A DNA stretch of 64,000 nucleotides from Roseobacter sp. (lineage in GTDB: Bacteria > Pseudomonadota > Alphaproteobacteria > Rhodobacterales > Rhodobacteraceae): the NCBI GenBank assembly GCA_015665415.1, contig JADFAE010000030.1:56966-120965 (forward strand). Reading direction: 5' to 3'. The notes under the pieces are model-generated. The model was given only the letters and a program-made list of their open reading frames with translations, did no database searches and had not been told where the DNA came from. Numbering within the stretch: the first letter of the stretch is position 1; each line of letters opens with the position of its first letter. Shown piece by piece: positions 1 to 7,970 of this stretch. The position numbers and the translations under genes are program-made.

Positions 1-388
1 TCCGTCCGGGAACGCCTGTCACCTGTTCAACACGGGCGAGGGTGCTGGCATGCTGACGCGCCATTTGCCGCCCAACCGAAGTGGCCCCATCCAAGCCACC
101 CCGGCTGAAGTATTTGGCAGGCGCACCAAATTCAGCCTGGCGTTGCTCTTTGGGCACCCGTGGTTTGCTGCCCGGCGGGACCAGATCGGGCAGGTCCCAA
201 TTGAGGGTGACGCCGGAAAAGGCCGTTTTGAAAACCCTGCGCGAGACCCCTGCCGCCTGGGCCTGGGGCCAGATCTCCTGTTGCAGCCAGGTCTGAAACT
301 GCCGTTCCACCTTGGCGCGGTTCAAGGCAGAGGCGGGCTGCGCCAATAGGCAAAGGGCAGAAACAAGAACAAGAAAGCGCAGGATCAT
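1..388 (-). CDS. Lytic murein transglycosylase, MltB family (partial, C-terminus beyond window)
   Basis: The gene starts at an ATG at 388 and runs off the left edge with no stop; 129 codons are visible. The first 21 residues form a typical Sec signal peptide (MILRFLVLVSALCLLAQPASA), so the product is periplasmic. After it come ETW-like helical segments and the pattern 'AQAAGVSRRVFKTAF ... YFSRGGLDGATSVGRQMARQHASTL', which aligns by eye with the N-terminal half of the lipoprotein transglycosylase at 3873. The family cleaves peptidoglycan glycan strands through a catalytic Glu, which would lie outside the window. It is transcribed in the same direction as the two-component genes upstream, with 84 bases between them. 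Confidence 0.75.
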   Translation of the reverse strand, partial: MILRFLVLVSALCLLAQPASALNRAKVERQFQTWLQQEIWPQAQAAGVSRRVFKTAFSGVTLNWDLPDLVPPGSKPRVPKEQRQAEFGAPAKYFSRGGLDGATSVGRQMARQHASTLARVEQVTGVPGR

Positions 389-472
389 TGAAGGGCTCCG
401 GCAAGGCAAGGGGCTGATCCCCAACCTAGCCCTGCGGAGGATGAAAATTCCAGTTCCGATTGCGGGCCGGTG

Positions 473-1456
473 TCAAAGGGCAAACCGGACAAGAAAGGAA
501 GCCCCCTGGCTGCTGGGCTGAAGGGTGATCTGTGCACCGTGCACCCCCAGCATATTGCGCAGGATCGCCAGCCCCATACCGGTGCCGCCCTTGCCGCGTT
601 TGGTGGTGAAAAACGGATCAAAGATCTGTCTGGCATTGCCGGCAGAGATGCCGCTGCCATCGTCGGAAATTTCCAATGTCACCTCTGTCGGCTGTTGCAC
701 CACGGTGAGGGTCACAGATTTGGCCCCATGTTCCCGGGCGTTGCTCTGCAGGTGGGTCAGCAGAATCCTCAACCCCGCATCGGCGAGCGGGATCGGATGA
801 TCCTCTCCCGTAAGCATGATGTCGAGATCGGGGAAGGTTTCCTTCAGCCAGGGCCTCTGCGAACCAAGGGTGCTTTTGCCGTGATGGCGGATCTCGCGGG
901 CGCGGGCAACGTCGCGCAGGGCCGCCAATTGCGTCTCGATCTGCTGGGTTGCCCCCAGGATCTGTTGCAGCAATTGTTGGTCCTGAGGGGGAAGACCCTC
1001 ACCATCTTCGATCAGTTCGGCGGCGGCACGGATCGCCGAAACCGGGGTTTTGATCTCGTGGCTGACATGGTCGGTAAAGCTGCGAATGGTGATCTCTCGA
1101 TTGCGCAGATGATCCGCCATTTCCACCACACTCCGGGCCATGTGGTGCAACTCCTTGGTTCCGGAATGGTATGGAATATCAGTGTGTTGGCTGGGATCTT
1201 CGCGCATTTTTGCCGCATAGGTCTGAAGATTGCGAATGGGTGTGATCAACAGCCGTACCAAAAGCACGCCCAGACAGGCTGTTGCCAGTAGGATCAGCGC
1301 CGCCAAAATTGCTGCTGCATTGCGAAAGCCGATCTCCGGTCCAAGGTATCGTAGCGCCACCAAACCGATCAGCGACAGAATAAGGGTGCCAAGCAGACCG
1401 CCGCCAAGCACCAGCGCCAGGGTTGGCCGCCATTTTTGAACCAGCCGTGGCCTCAT
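473..1456 (-). CDS. Membrane sensor histidine kinase of a two-component system
   Basis: The 327-residue protein has two N-terminal membrane segments (about residues 12-35 and 45-70), then a HAMP-like linker, a HisKA domain with phospho-acceptor His133 in the motif SHEIKTP, and a HATPase_c domain with N-box (NAREHGA), G1 (DDGSGI), F-box (FDPFFTTKRGKGGTG) and G2 (GMGLAIL). The periplasmic loop between the two membrane segments is very short, which suggests sensing in the membrane or through a partner. The start ATG overlaps the stop of the response regulator gene (ATGA), so the two are translationally coupled. Arrangement and size resemble CreC-type kinases, but the stimulus cannot be read from the sequence. 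Confidence 0.9.
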   Translation of the reverse strand: MRPRLVQKWRPTLALVLGGGLLGTLILSLIGLVALRYLGPEIGFRNAAAILAALILLATACLGVLLVRLLITPIRNLQTYAAKMREDPSQHTDIPYHSGTKELHHMARSVVEMADHLRNREITIRSFTDHVSHEIKTPVSAIRAAAELIEDGEGLPPQDQQLLQQILGATQQIETQLAALRDVARAREIRHHGKSTLGSQRPWLKETFPDLDIMLTGEDHPIPLADAGLRILLTHLQSNAREHGAKSVTLTVVQQPTEVTLEISDDGSGISAGNARQIFDPFFTTKRGKGGTGMGLAILRNMLGVHGAQITLQPSSQGASFLVRFAL

Positions 1457-2130
1457 GCGGGCAGGGCCCTGAGGCGGATGCCGACCGCATGCAAGGTCTC
1501 GATCGGGTCAGACCCGCCAGCGTCGTGCAGCTTGGCGCGCAGGTTGCGCAGATGGCTGTCGAGGGTGCGATCCGAAACCTGGCTGCCGGCCCCCCAGATC
1601 TGGGTAATCAACTCTGCCCGGCTGCGGATGCGGGCCGGGTCCTGCAACAAAAGGGTCAGGATCGATTGTTCCTTGGCGGTGAGGGCGACTTCGCGGCCTG
1701 AAACCATGCAGCGATGGCCGCTGGGGTCGAGGCTAAGTAGACCATGAGCAAGCAGCGTTGAAGGGTTGGGCGATTGGGTGCGTTTCAGGATGGCGCGAAT
1801 GCGGGCGACCAGCTCGCGCGGGCTAAAGGGTTTGGTGACATAGTCATCGGCCCCGAGTTCCAGCCCCAAAATACAGTCTACCTCATCATCGCGGGCGGTG
1901 AGAAACAGGATCGGCACCTGCGAGCGTTGCCGAATGCGGCGGCAGACCTCAAACCCGTCCAATTCCGGCAGCCCGATGTCGAGCACGATGAGGTCCGGCG
2001 CGTCACGACTGGCGTGAAGTAGCGCCTCTTGTCCGTCGGCGGCGGTGATCACCTGCCAGCCTGCCCGCTCCAGCGCGATGCGGACCAGTTCGCGCAGGCG
2101 CGGATCGTCGTCGACCAGTAGAATTCTCAT
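1453..2130 (-). CDS. OmpR/PhoB-family response regulator
   Basis: The 225-residue protein has a receiver domain (acidic DDD near residues 7-9, phospho-acceptor Asp51 in VLDIGLPELDG, and the conserved Lys in VTKPFSP) followed by a winged-helix DNA-binding domain (RTLDSHLRNLRAKL recognition region). An in-frame reading continues upstream of 2130, but the ATG at 2130 begins exactly at MRILLVDDD and overlaps the stop of the DUF4173 gene as ATGA, so that start is chosen. It is the cognate regulator of the kinase immediately downstream. Targets are unknown; the co-transcribed DUF4173 gene suggests autoregulation or an envelope function. Confidence 0.92.
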   Translation of the reverse strand: MRILLVDDDPRLRELVRIALERAGWQVITAADGQEALLHASRDAPDLIVLDIGLPELDGFEVCRRIRQRSQVPILFLTARDDEVDCILGLELGADDYVTKPFSPRELVARIRAILKRTQSPNPSTLLAHGLLSLDPSGHRCMVSGREVALTAKEQSILTLLLQDPARIRSRAELITQIWGAGSQVSDRTLDSHLRNLRAKLHDAGGSDPIETLHAVGIRLRALPA

Positions 2131-3686
2131 GGGGCTTTGTCCGCTGCCGAGGTGTTGTCCAAATCGTTCCCAGCATAGGAAGTTACCCACCAGGTGCGAA
2201 AGCCCCATTCGCGCCAATTTCTTTGATCCTGGGCGATCTGCCAGCAGCTGGTGAAATCCTGTGGTACGGTGGGGTAGGGTTTGGCCAGTTGCGCCTCCTT
2301 GATGCCTGATGCCGCCAGCGGGCCGAGAGAGCACAGATAGGGCCAATCGGGTGCGTGCTTGGATGTCATACTGAGATTCTGATGCGCGATCAGGCTGGCA
2401 AAATTGACAAAGGAACACAGATAGAGGGTGCCCAGACCCAGTGCTGCGCAGCGTTGCAGCAGCCAGGGGTTCGACCGCGCCTTGAGGATCTGCCACGCGG
2501 TGAGCAGCAGGCCCGCGACCACCAGCCCGATCCAGATCATCGCATAGGTGCGCAGATAGGTGAGGCCAAAGCTCTCCACGTAGAGGTCGAGCCGCAATAG
2601 CGAAGTCAGGCCAAGCAGCGCATTCTGTCCCAGCCACAGCATCATCAGCGGCTTGAGACTGGAGTGGTTGTTTAGATAGGGGCGTGCAGCAAGGGCAAAT
2701 GCCCCAGCCAGCATGGCGGTTGCCAGCAAGGGGTAGGCGCCGCGGTGGGCATAACTTGCCAGTGTCATACCCTTGGGCAGTTCCGCGCCGACAAAAAGAA
2801 TCGAAAGATCCATGGCGCTTTGCGCCATCAGGATCAGATTGAACACCAGAAGGGCGCGCAACACGGACCCGGGGTTAAGACCCAGGGTGAGCTTCCGGCG
2901 GCCAGGGGCTTGGTCTGTAGCGGTGGATTTTGAGGGGAGAGGGGCTGGCTCAATCAGAAAGGGCCAGATCAACAGCGCTGTACCGCACCAGAATAGGGCG
3001 CGGCGCAACAGAGCCGCCAGATCGAGATCAAAATCGAACAGATCAGCCAGCTGGTGTTCCAGTACTGGGTTTGCCTCGAGCAGCAGCGTCACAAGGATCA
3101 ACGCGCCACCGGTCGGAAAAGCCCAGTTGCGCATGTGGTGTTTCAGCGTTGAAGTAGTTGGTTTTCTGGGGCCTTGCTGGCGCAGGCTTGCAATCAGGCT
3201 CTGCAGGCCGGACAGGGGCAGGGCCCGCAGCAACCGCAGCGCAGCATTGGGCACGGCAGGAAACAAGGCTCCATCGGGCAGATGCAGCCAGGCCACTGCG
3301 CAGATCAGACCCAGCAGCTGGAATGCCAGGGACAGCGCCTGGAAATGCTCGATCGCCGGTAGGCTGGTGAGTACCAATATCAGCGCTGCTCCGTTTGGTG
3401 TGCGCAGGGGGCGTCTGATCCAGAGGGCCGCCAGAAACAGGGCGCCGGCAAACAGGGGCAGCGACAGGCCGGGCGCATAGGTCCAAAACAGCCAATCCGC
3501 GAGGGCAACCAGAATGACCAGGGCCAGCAGGGTAGGGCGGATCTTGCCCGCATGCGCGGTCCAACCGGACTGGGAATGGGGCATATATGTCGTGTTGGGC
3601 TCTGCCTCGGGGCTGTCGCCAACCAGCCACCAGCCGTCTTGTTTGAGAGACGCGGGGACGCCGCGGACACTGAATTCACTTGTCAT
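2127..3686 (-). CDS. DUF4173 multi-pass membrane protein
   Basis: The 519-residue protein has a soluble N-terminus of about 45 residues, then roughly a dozen hydrophobic segments. The central stretch 'HRGAYPLLATAMLAGAFALA' with neighbouring 'RPYLNNHSSLKPLMMLWLGQN' is characteristic of the DUF4173 family. No enzyme residues can be named. It is the first gene of a tightly overlapped set (4-base overlap with the response regulator, which overlaps the kinase by 4), so the membrane protein may feed or modulate this two-component system; that link is inference. The promoter should lie in 3687-3850, shared divergently with the transglycosylase gene at 3873. Confidence 0.8.
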   Translation of the reverse strand: MTSEFSVRGVPASLKQDGWWLVGDSPEAEPNTTYMPHSQSGWTAHAGKIRPTLLALVILVALADWLFWTYAPGLSLPLFAGALFLAALWIRRPLRTPNGAALILVLTSLPAIEHFQALSLAFQLLGLICAVAWLHLPDGALFPAVPNAALRLLRALPLSGLQSLIASLRQQGPRKPTTSTLKHHMRNWAFPTGGALILVTLLLEANPVLEHQLADLFDFDLDLAALLRRALFWCGTALLIWPFLIEPAPLPSKSTATDQAPGRRKLTLGLNPGSVLRALLVFNLILMAQSAMDLSILFVGAELPKGMTLASYAHRGAYPLLATAMLAGAFALAARPYLNNHSSLKPLMMLWLGQNALLGLTSLLRLDLYVESFGLTYLRTYAMIWIGLVVAGLLLTAWQILKARSNPWLLQRCAALGLGTLYLCSFVNFASLIAHQNLSMTSKHAPDWPYLCSLGPLAASGIKEAQLAKPYPTVPQDFTSCWQIAQDQRNWREWGFRTWWVTSYAGNDLDNTSAADKAP

Positions 3687-3872
3687 CTTCTGCTCCGGAT
3701 CTATGGGTTTTCAAGAGCTATGACATGCGGATCGCGCAGAGCTTTCTGAGGAGATGTGCAGGACCTGTGCAGATATGCATCCTGCTTCGGCGAGAAGGAG
3801 CCCATCCGAAGGCGGGGCGGATTGCAAGCTGATTGAGATGCGCTAGGGTGAGTGAAAACAGCGGGCAGAGAT

Positions 3873-5024
3873 ATGGATTTCAGCAGACGGTACTTTGGAT
3901 TTGGGCTGGCCGCCTTTGGCCTGACGGCTTGCGGCAATGTCACACAAGCCAACCAGCGCAGCGCGCCGGTGGCCAAGGCTGGCCTGCCTGCAGATCTGCG
4001 CCCCACGGCCAATGCGGGCTATGACGCCTGGGTTGAGGGGTTTCAAAAGCGCGCCATCGCACAGGGCATATCTGAGGCGACCCTGCGCGCAGGATTTCGC
4101 AACACCGGCTATCTGCCTGGGGTGATCAAGCGGGATCGCAATCAGACAGAGTTTAAACGCACGCTCGAAGATTACCTGTCGATTGCGGTTTCCGATGAGC
4201 GCGTCAGCAAGGGGCGCGCGGCCTTTGCCAAGCATCAGGGCACCCTGCAGGCGCTGGAGACCAAATACGGTGTTGATGCCTCGATTATTGCGGCCATCTG
4301 GGGGCTTGAGAGCTTTTATGGCGAGCGGCGTGGCGATGTTTCGGTGATCTCGGCGACCTCGACCCTGGCCTATGATGGCCGGCGGGGGGCGTTTTTTGAA
4401 AAGCAGCTGATTGCGGCGCTCAAGATCCTGCAGAATGGTGACATCACCGCGTCGCGGATGACAGGCAGCTGGGCGGGGGCCATGGGACATACCCAGTTCA
4501 TTCCCACCTCCTATCAGGCCTTTGCGGTGGATTTCACTGGCGACGGGCGGCGCGACATCTGGTCCGAAGATCCGACGGATGCGCTGGCCTCGACGGCGGC
4601 CTATCTGGCGCGCAATGGCTGGACCCGTGGATCCAATTGGGGCCGCGAGGTCACCAGCGGCACCGGGACCGGCGCGGTCATTCAGCCGCAGGAGGGGGGG
4701 CCGCGTTTTGCAGTTACCGGCAATTTCCGTGCCATCAAGCGTTACAATAATTCGGATGCCTATGCCATTGGCGTGGGTCATTTGGCGGATCGCATTGCTG
4801 GGGGCCCGCCGTTGCGCGGCACATTCCCGCCGGATGCCAATGGTCTGACCAAGGAGGATCGGGTTGCGCTGCAACTGCGGCTGACAGCCAAGGGTTTTGA
4901 CACGGGCGGGGCTGATGGCGTTCTGGGTCCCAAAAGCCAGGCCGCGATCCGTGCCTATCAGTCCAGTATTGGACAAGCTGCGACGGGGCTGCCTTCTCCT
5001 GAGCTGTTGCGCAGCCTGGGCTGA
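3873..5024 (+). CDS. Lytic murein transglycosylase lipoprotein with peptidoglycan-binding domain (MltB family)
   Basis: The ATG at 3873 gives a lipoprotein signal peptide with lipobox LTAC and acylated Cys20; a GTG at 3852 would only add seven residues. Residues about 45-300 form the MltB-type catalytic domain, with the catalytic Glu146 in IWGLESFYG and the conserved 'GAMGHTQFIPTSY' segment. Residues about 320-383 form a C-terminal PG_binding_1 domain (LQLRLTAKGF ... DGVLGPKSQAAIRAYQ). It should cleave the MurNAc-GlcNAc bond to 1,6-anhydroMurNAc ends from the periplasmic face of a membrane. It is a paralogue of the truncated gene at the left edge. Confidence 0.92.
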   Translation: MDFSRRYFGFGLAAFGLTACGNVTQANQRSAPVAKAGLPADLRPTANAGYDAWVEGFQKRAIAQGISEATLRAGFRNTGYLPGVIKRDRNQTEFKRTLEDYLSIAVSDERVSKGRAAFAKHQGTLQALETKYGVDASIIAAIWGLESFYGERRGDVSVISATSTLAYDGRRGAFFEKQLIAALKILQNGDITASRMTGSWAGAMGHTQFIPTSYQAFAVDFTGDGRRDIWSEDPTDALASTAAYLARNGWTRGSNWGREVTSGTGTGAVIQPQEGGPRFAVTGNFRAIKRYNNSDAYAIGVGHLADRIAGGPPLRGTFPPDANGLTKEDRVALQLRLTAKGFDTGGADGVLGPKSQAAIRAYQSSIGQAATGLPSPELLRSLG

Positions 5025-5539
5025 CGATCTTCAAATGCGGATTTGGTCATCGCTTTCCGGCAACTTTCGGGGCTGGTGACCAGTCCTTGCCTCAGCAGGC
5101 CACGGATCAGGATATATCGGGCTTGGTCCGCTGAGGGTCGCGCGACGCGGGCTCAAGCCCGGTACGCCTGCAAAACTGTTGGGCTTTCTCCATTTCGAAT
5201 CATCGGATCACACCTAAGGCAGTCAAGTTTCTTGCCTGCTGGGTCAGATGCGTTCGTGCCTCAAGGTGCCAGTTTTCTGATCCGATCGCAGTGCTGGACC
5301 CAGAATTTGGAGAGGTGTTTTATCGCTAATCTGATGAGGTGAAAGAGGTTTCAACCTTTCGGTGATGTGTTGCCGGGTGGGCGGCTCAGCTAACTCCACA
5401 AGTTTCACTATGATGATTTCAATTCCACATATTGAAATTTTGCAAAGACTGGACTATCCTCTGTTCCAAGCGCTGACTCGGTGGCGCATCCGACGCTGGG
5501 GGGGGATGGTTCCCGGCAAATCTATGAGACGAGGCCCAG
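5025..5539 (+). other. Intergenic region without a recognisable gene
   Basis: About 515 bases lie between the transglycosylase stop and the first acyl-CoA dehydrogenase. Short open frames of 70-100 codons exist, but they have no ribosome binding site, no recognisable motif and unusual composition for this genome. The only structured element I can support is the inverted repeat at 5416-5440 described separately, which lies in a locally AT-rich stretch suited to a promoter for the operon starting at 5540. Confidence 0.6.
5420..5440. promoter_or_regulatory. Putative IclR-type operator, copy 1 (CAATTC-N9-AAATTT)
   Basis: This 21-base site matches 10 of 12 arm positions of the pattern AAATTC-N9-GAATTT, found perfectly in front of the IclR gene at 12633. 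It also forms a self-contained inverted repeat ATTTCAAT-N7-ATTGAAAT (5416-5438). It lies 100 bases upstream of the first acyl-CoA dehydrogenase. The likely ligand is the IclR protein encoded at 12679; this assignment is inference from repetition at three promoters of one cluster. Confidence 0.55.
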
Positions 5540-6736
5540 ATGGATCTGAACTACACCTCAACGCAGGACGCTTTTCGCGCTGAAGTCGCCGCTTTCCTGA
5601 GTGAAAACCTACCAGAGCACATCCGTGAGAAGGTGCGGCTGGGCAAACGGATCTCAAAGGCGGATACCGAAGAATGGAACGCGATCCTGAACGCCCAAGG
5701 CTGGTTGGCCCCGAATTGGCCGCAGGAATACGGCGGTGCGGAGTGGGATGCGGTGCAGCGTCAGATTTTTGAGGAGGAATGTTGTCTCGCCCATGCGCCG
5801 CGTCTGGTGCCTTTTGGGCTGACAATGCTGGCACCGGTGCTGTTGAAGTTCGGCAGCGAGGCGCAACGCCGTCACTTCCTGCCCCGGATACTCAACGGCG
5901 AAGATTGGTGGTGTCAGGGCTATTCCGAACCCGGCGCAGGCTCAGATCTGGCGGCGGTCAAGACCCGTGCGGTGCGCGAGGGCGATCACTATGTGGTCAA
6001 TGGTCAGAAAACCTGGACCACACTTGGTCAGCACGCCAATTGGATCTTTTGTCTGGTGCGCACAAATACCGAGGTGAAAAAGCAGGCGGGCATCTCGTTC
6101 CTGCTAATCGATATGAACACACCTGGTGTGACGGTGCGGCCGATTGAATTGATCGATGGAGAGGCAGAGGTAAATGAGGTCTTCTTTGATAACGTTCGCG
6201 TACCCGTAGAAAACCTGATTGGCGAAGAGGACATGGGCTGGACCTATGCCAAATACCTGCTGACCCATGAGCGCACCAACATTGCCGGGGTCGGGTTTTC
6301 CAATGCGGCGCTGACAACCTTGAAGAAAGTTGCTGCAGGCACCCTGGCAGGCGGGCGACCGCTGGATCAGAACCCGCATTTCGCCGCCCGTATGGCGCAG
6401 GTGGAAATTGATCTGATGGCGATGCGCACCACCAACCTGCGGGTGGTCAGCGCTGCGGCTGCCGGTCAGGCACCGGGTGCTGAAAGCTCGATGCTCAAGG
6501 TGAAAGGCACGCAGATCCGACAAGAGTTGACGTCTTTGCTGCGCCGCGCTGCGGGACCGGATGCGATGCCCTTTCTGCCGGAATATCTGGAGGGCGGCGA
6601 CAATCAGGATCCGATGGGGCCTGAACATGCACCCGCTGCCGCCCCGAATTATTTCAACATGCGCAAGCTTTCGATCTTTGGTGGCTCCAATGAGGTGCAA
6701 CGCAGCATCATCACCAAAGCAATTCTGGAACTCTGA
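5540..6736 (+). CDS. Acyl-CoA dehydrogenase, PimC-like (large subunit of a probable heteromer)
   Basis: The 398-residue flavoprotein shows the acyl-CoA dehydrogenase hallmarks YSEPGAGSDLA (about 128-138) and NGQKTWTT (about 154-161). The usual catalytic-Glu motif near the C-terminus (EGTNEIQ in many homologues) reads FGGSNEVQRS here, with Gly in place of Glu. This pattern is known in paired subunits such as PimC/PimD and the alpha2beta2 steroid-type dehydrogenases. The next gene is a second, shorter acyl-CoA dehydrogenase 12 bases downstream, which supports a two-subunit enzyme. It would introduce an alpha-beta double bond into an unidentified acyl-CoA made by the ligase at 7971. Confidence 0.85.
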   Translation: MDLNYTSTQDAFRAEVAAFLSENLPEHIREKVRLGKRISKADTEEWNAILNAQGWLAPNWPQEYGGAEWDAVQRQIFEEECCLAHAPRLVPFGLTMLAPVLLKFGSEAQRRHFLPRILNGEDWWCQGYSEPGAGSDLAAVKTRAVREGDHYVVNGQKTWTTLGQHANWIFCLVRTNTEVKKQAGISFLLIDMNTPGVTVRPIELIDGEAEVNEVFFDNVRVPVENLIGEEDMGWTYAKYLLTHERTNIAGVGFSNAALTTLKKVAAGTLAGGRPLDQNPHFAARMAQVEIDLMAMRTTNLRVVSAAAAGQAPGAESSMLKVKGTQIRQELTSLLRRAAGPDAMPFLPEYLEGGDNQDPMGPEHAPAAAPNYFNMRKLSIFGGSNEVQRSIITKAILEL

Positions 6737-6748
6737 GAGGCGGCATAG

Positions 6749-7882
6749 ATGGATTTCACACTGACTGAAGAGCGCAGCATGTTGCGCGATATGCTGGGCC
6801 GCTTTCTGGCTGAGAGCTATGAGCATGAGATGAGGCAAAAACTGCTGGCCTCCGGTCAAAGCCACAGCACTGAGACTTTTGCATCGTTGGCCGAGCTGGG
6901 CATTCTGGGCGCTTTGTTCCGCGAAGAGCAGGGTGGTTTTGGCGGCGAAGGCTTTGACATTGCTGTAGTGTTCGAAGAACTAGGACGCGTTGGCTCCATC
7001 GAGCCTATTCTTGGTAATGCTGTCCTGGCGGGTCATTTGCTGGCCACTCTTGGCCAGGGCGCTCAGGATGAGATGATCGGCTCAGTTATTTCCGGCGAAA
7101 CCGTGCTTGCTTTTGCCCATGCTGAAGCGGGATCGCGATTTGATCTGTCCCACGTGCAGGTCAAAGCCGACATTGCGGCCGGCGGGATCACGCTGGACGG
7201 TGTGAAGACTCATGTCATCAATGGTGGGGACGCGCAGGTCTTTGTGGTCTCCGCGCGTGAAAGCGGCGAGGCAGGGGATGAAGCGGGGATTTCGCTGTTC
7301 TTGGTGCCTGCAAATACGCCCGGGGTTTCGGTTGCGGTCCGTACCAATATCGATGGGACCTCTGGTGCGACAGTGACCCTGTCGGAAGTGCAGCTGCAAG
7401 AGGATCAACGCCTGGGCAAAGCAGGGGGCAGTTTTGCCGCGATCGAGGCGGCGACAGCGCAGGCCATCCTTGCCGTCTCTGCCGAGGCGCTTGGGGCCAT
7501 GGAATCAGCCAAGGCGCTGACGGTGAGTTACCTGAAAGAACGCAAACAGTTTGGCATTCCCATCGGCAAATTTCAGGCCTTGCAGCACCGTATGGCCGAT
7601 ATGCTGATCGAGATTGAGCAGGCGCGCTCAGCTGTGGTCAATCTGGCCTCTGCGCTGGACAAGCCGCGTCCCATCCGTGAGCGCGAGGCGAGTGCCACCA
7701 AAAATCTGATTGGCCGCGTTGGTGCACTGGTTGCCGAGGAGTGCATCCAGATGCACGGGGGAATCGGTATGACAGGGGAATACGCTTTGTCGCATTTTGC
7801 CCGCCGTCTCACCATGATCGACCATCAGTTTGGCGACGTGGATCACCATTTGGAACGCTTTATCGCACTGAAATCCGCCTGA
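6749..7882 (+). CDS. Acyl-CoA dehydrogenase, PimD-like (small subunit of a probable heteromer)
   Basis: The 377-residue protein has the N-terminal helical, beta-barrel and C-terminal helical layout of acyl-CoA dehydrogenases. It carries the FAD-contacting RKQFG motif at about 265-269, which is absent from the preceding subunit, and the C-terminal QMHGGIGMTGEYALSHF signature (about 334-350). The middle FAD-domain signature is degenerate (AHAEAGSRFDL). The two adjacent genes therefore complement each other's motifs, as expected for an alpha2beta2 dehydrogenase. The spacing of 12 bases indicates co-translation. Substrate unknown. Confidence 0.85.
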   Translation: MDFTLTEERSMLRDMLGRFLAESYEHEMRQKLLASGQSHSTETFASLAELGILGALFREEQGGFGGEGFDIAVVFEELGRVGSIEPILGNAVLAGHLLATLGQGAQDEMIGSVISGETVLAFAHAEAGSRFDLSHVQVKADIAAGGITLDGVKTHVINGGDAQVFVVSARESGEAGDEAGISLFLVPANTPGVSVAVRTNIDGTSGATVTLSEVQLQEDQRLGKAGGSFAAIEAATAQAILAVSAEALGAMESAKALTVSYLKERKQFGIPIGKFQALQHRMADMLIEIEQARSAVVNLASALDKPRPIREREASATKNLIGRVGALVAEECIQMHGGIGMTGEYALSHFARRLTMIDHQFGDVDHHLERFIALKSA

Positions 7883-7970
7883 TCTGTGAGGGGACCCCTA
7901 GGTGCTTGCCCCTTGGGTGTTCCACCTAAGTAATTCAATTAATTCTACTTCTAACAGGAAAGGGTGCCAT

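Noticed and set aside
5043..5342. 100-codon frame in the gap after the transglycosylase gene
   Set aside because: No ribosome binding site, no recognisable motif and composition unlike neighbouring proteins; a transposase remnant was considered but nothing supports it.
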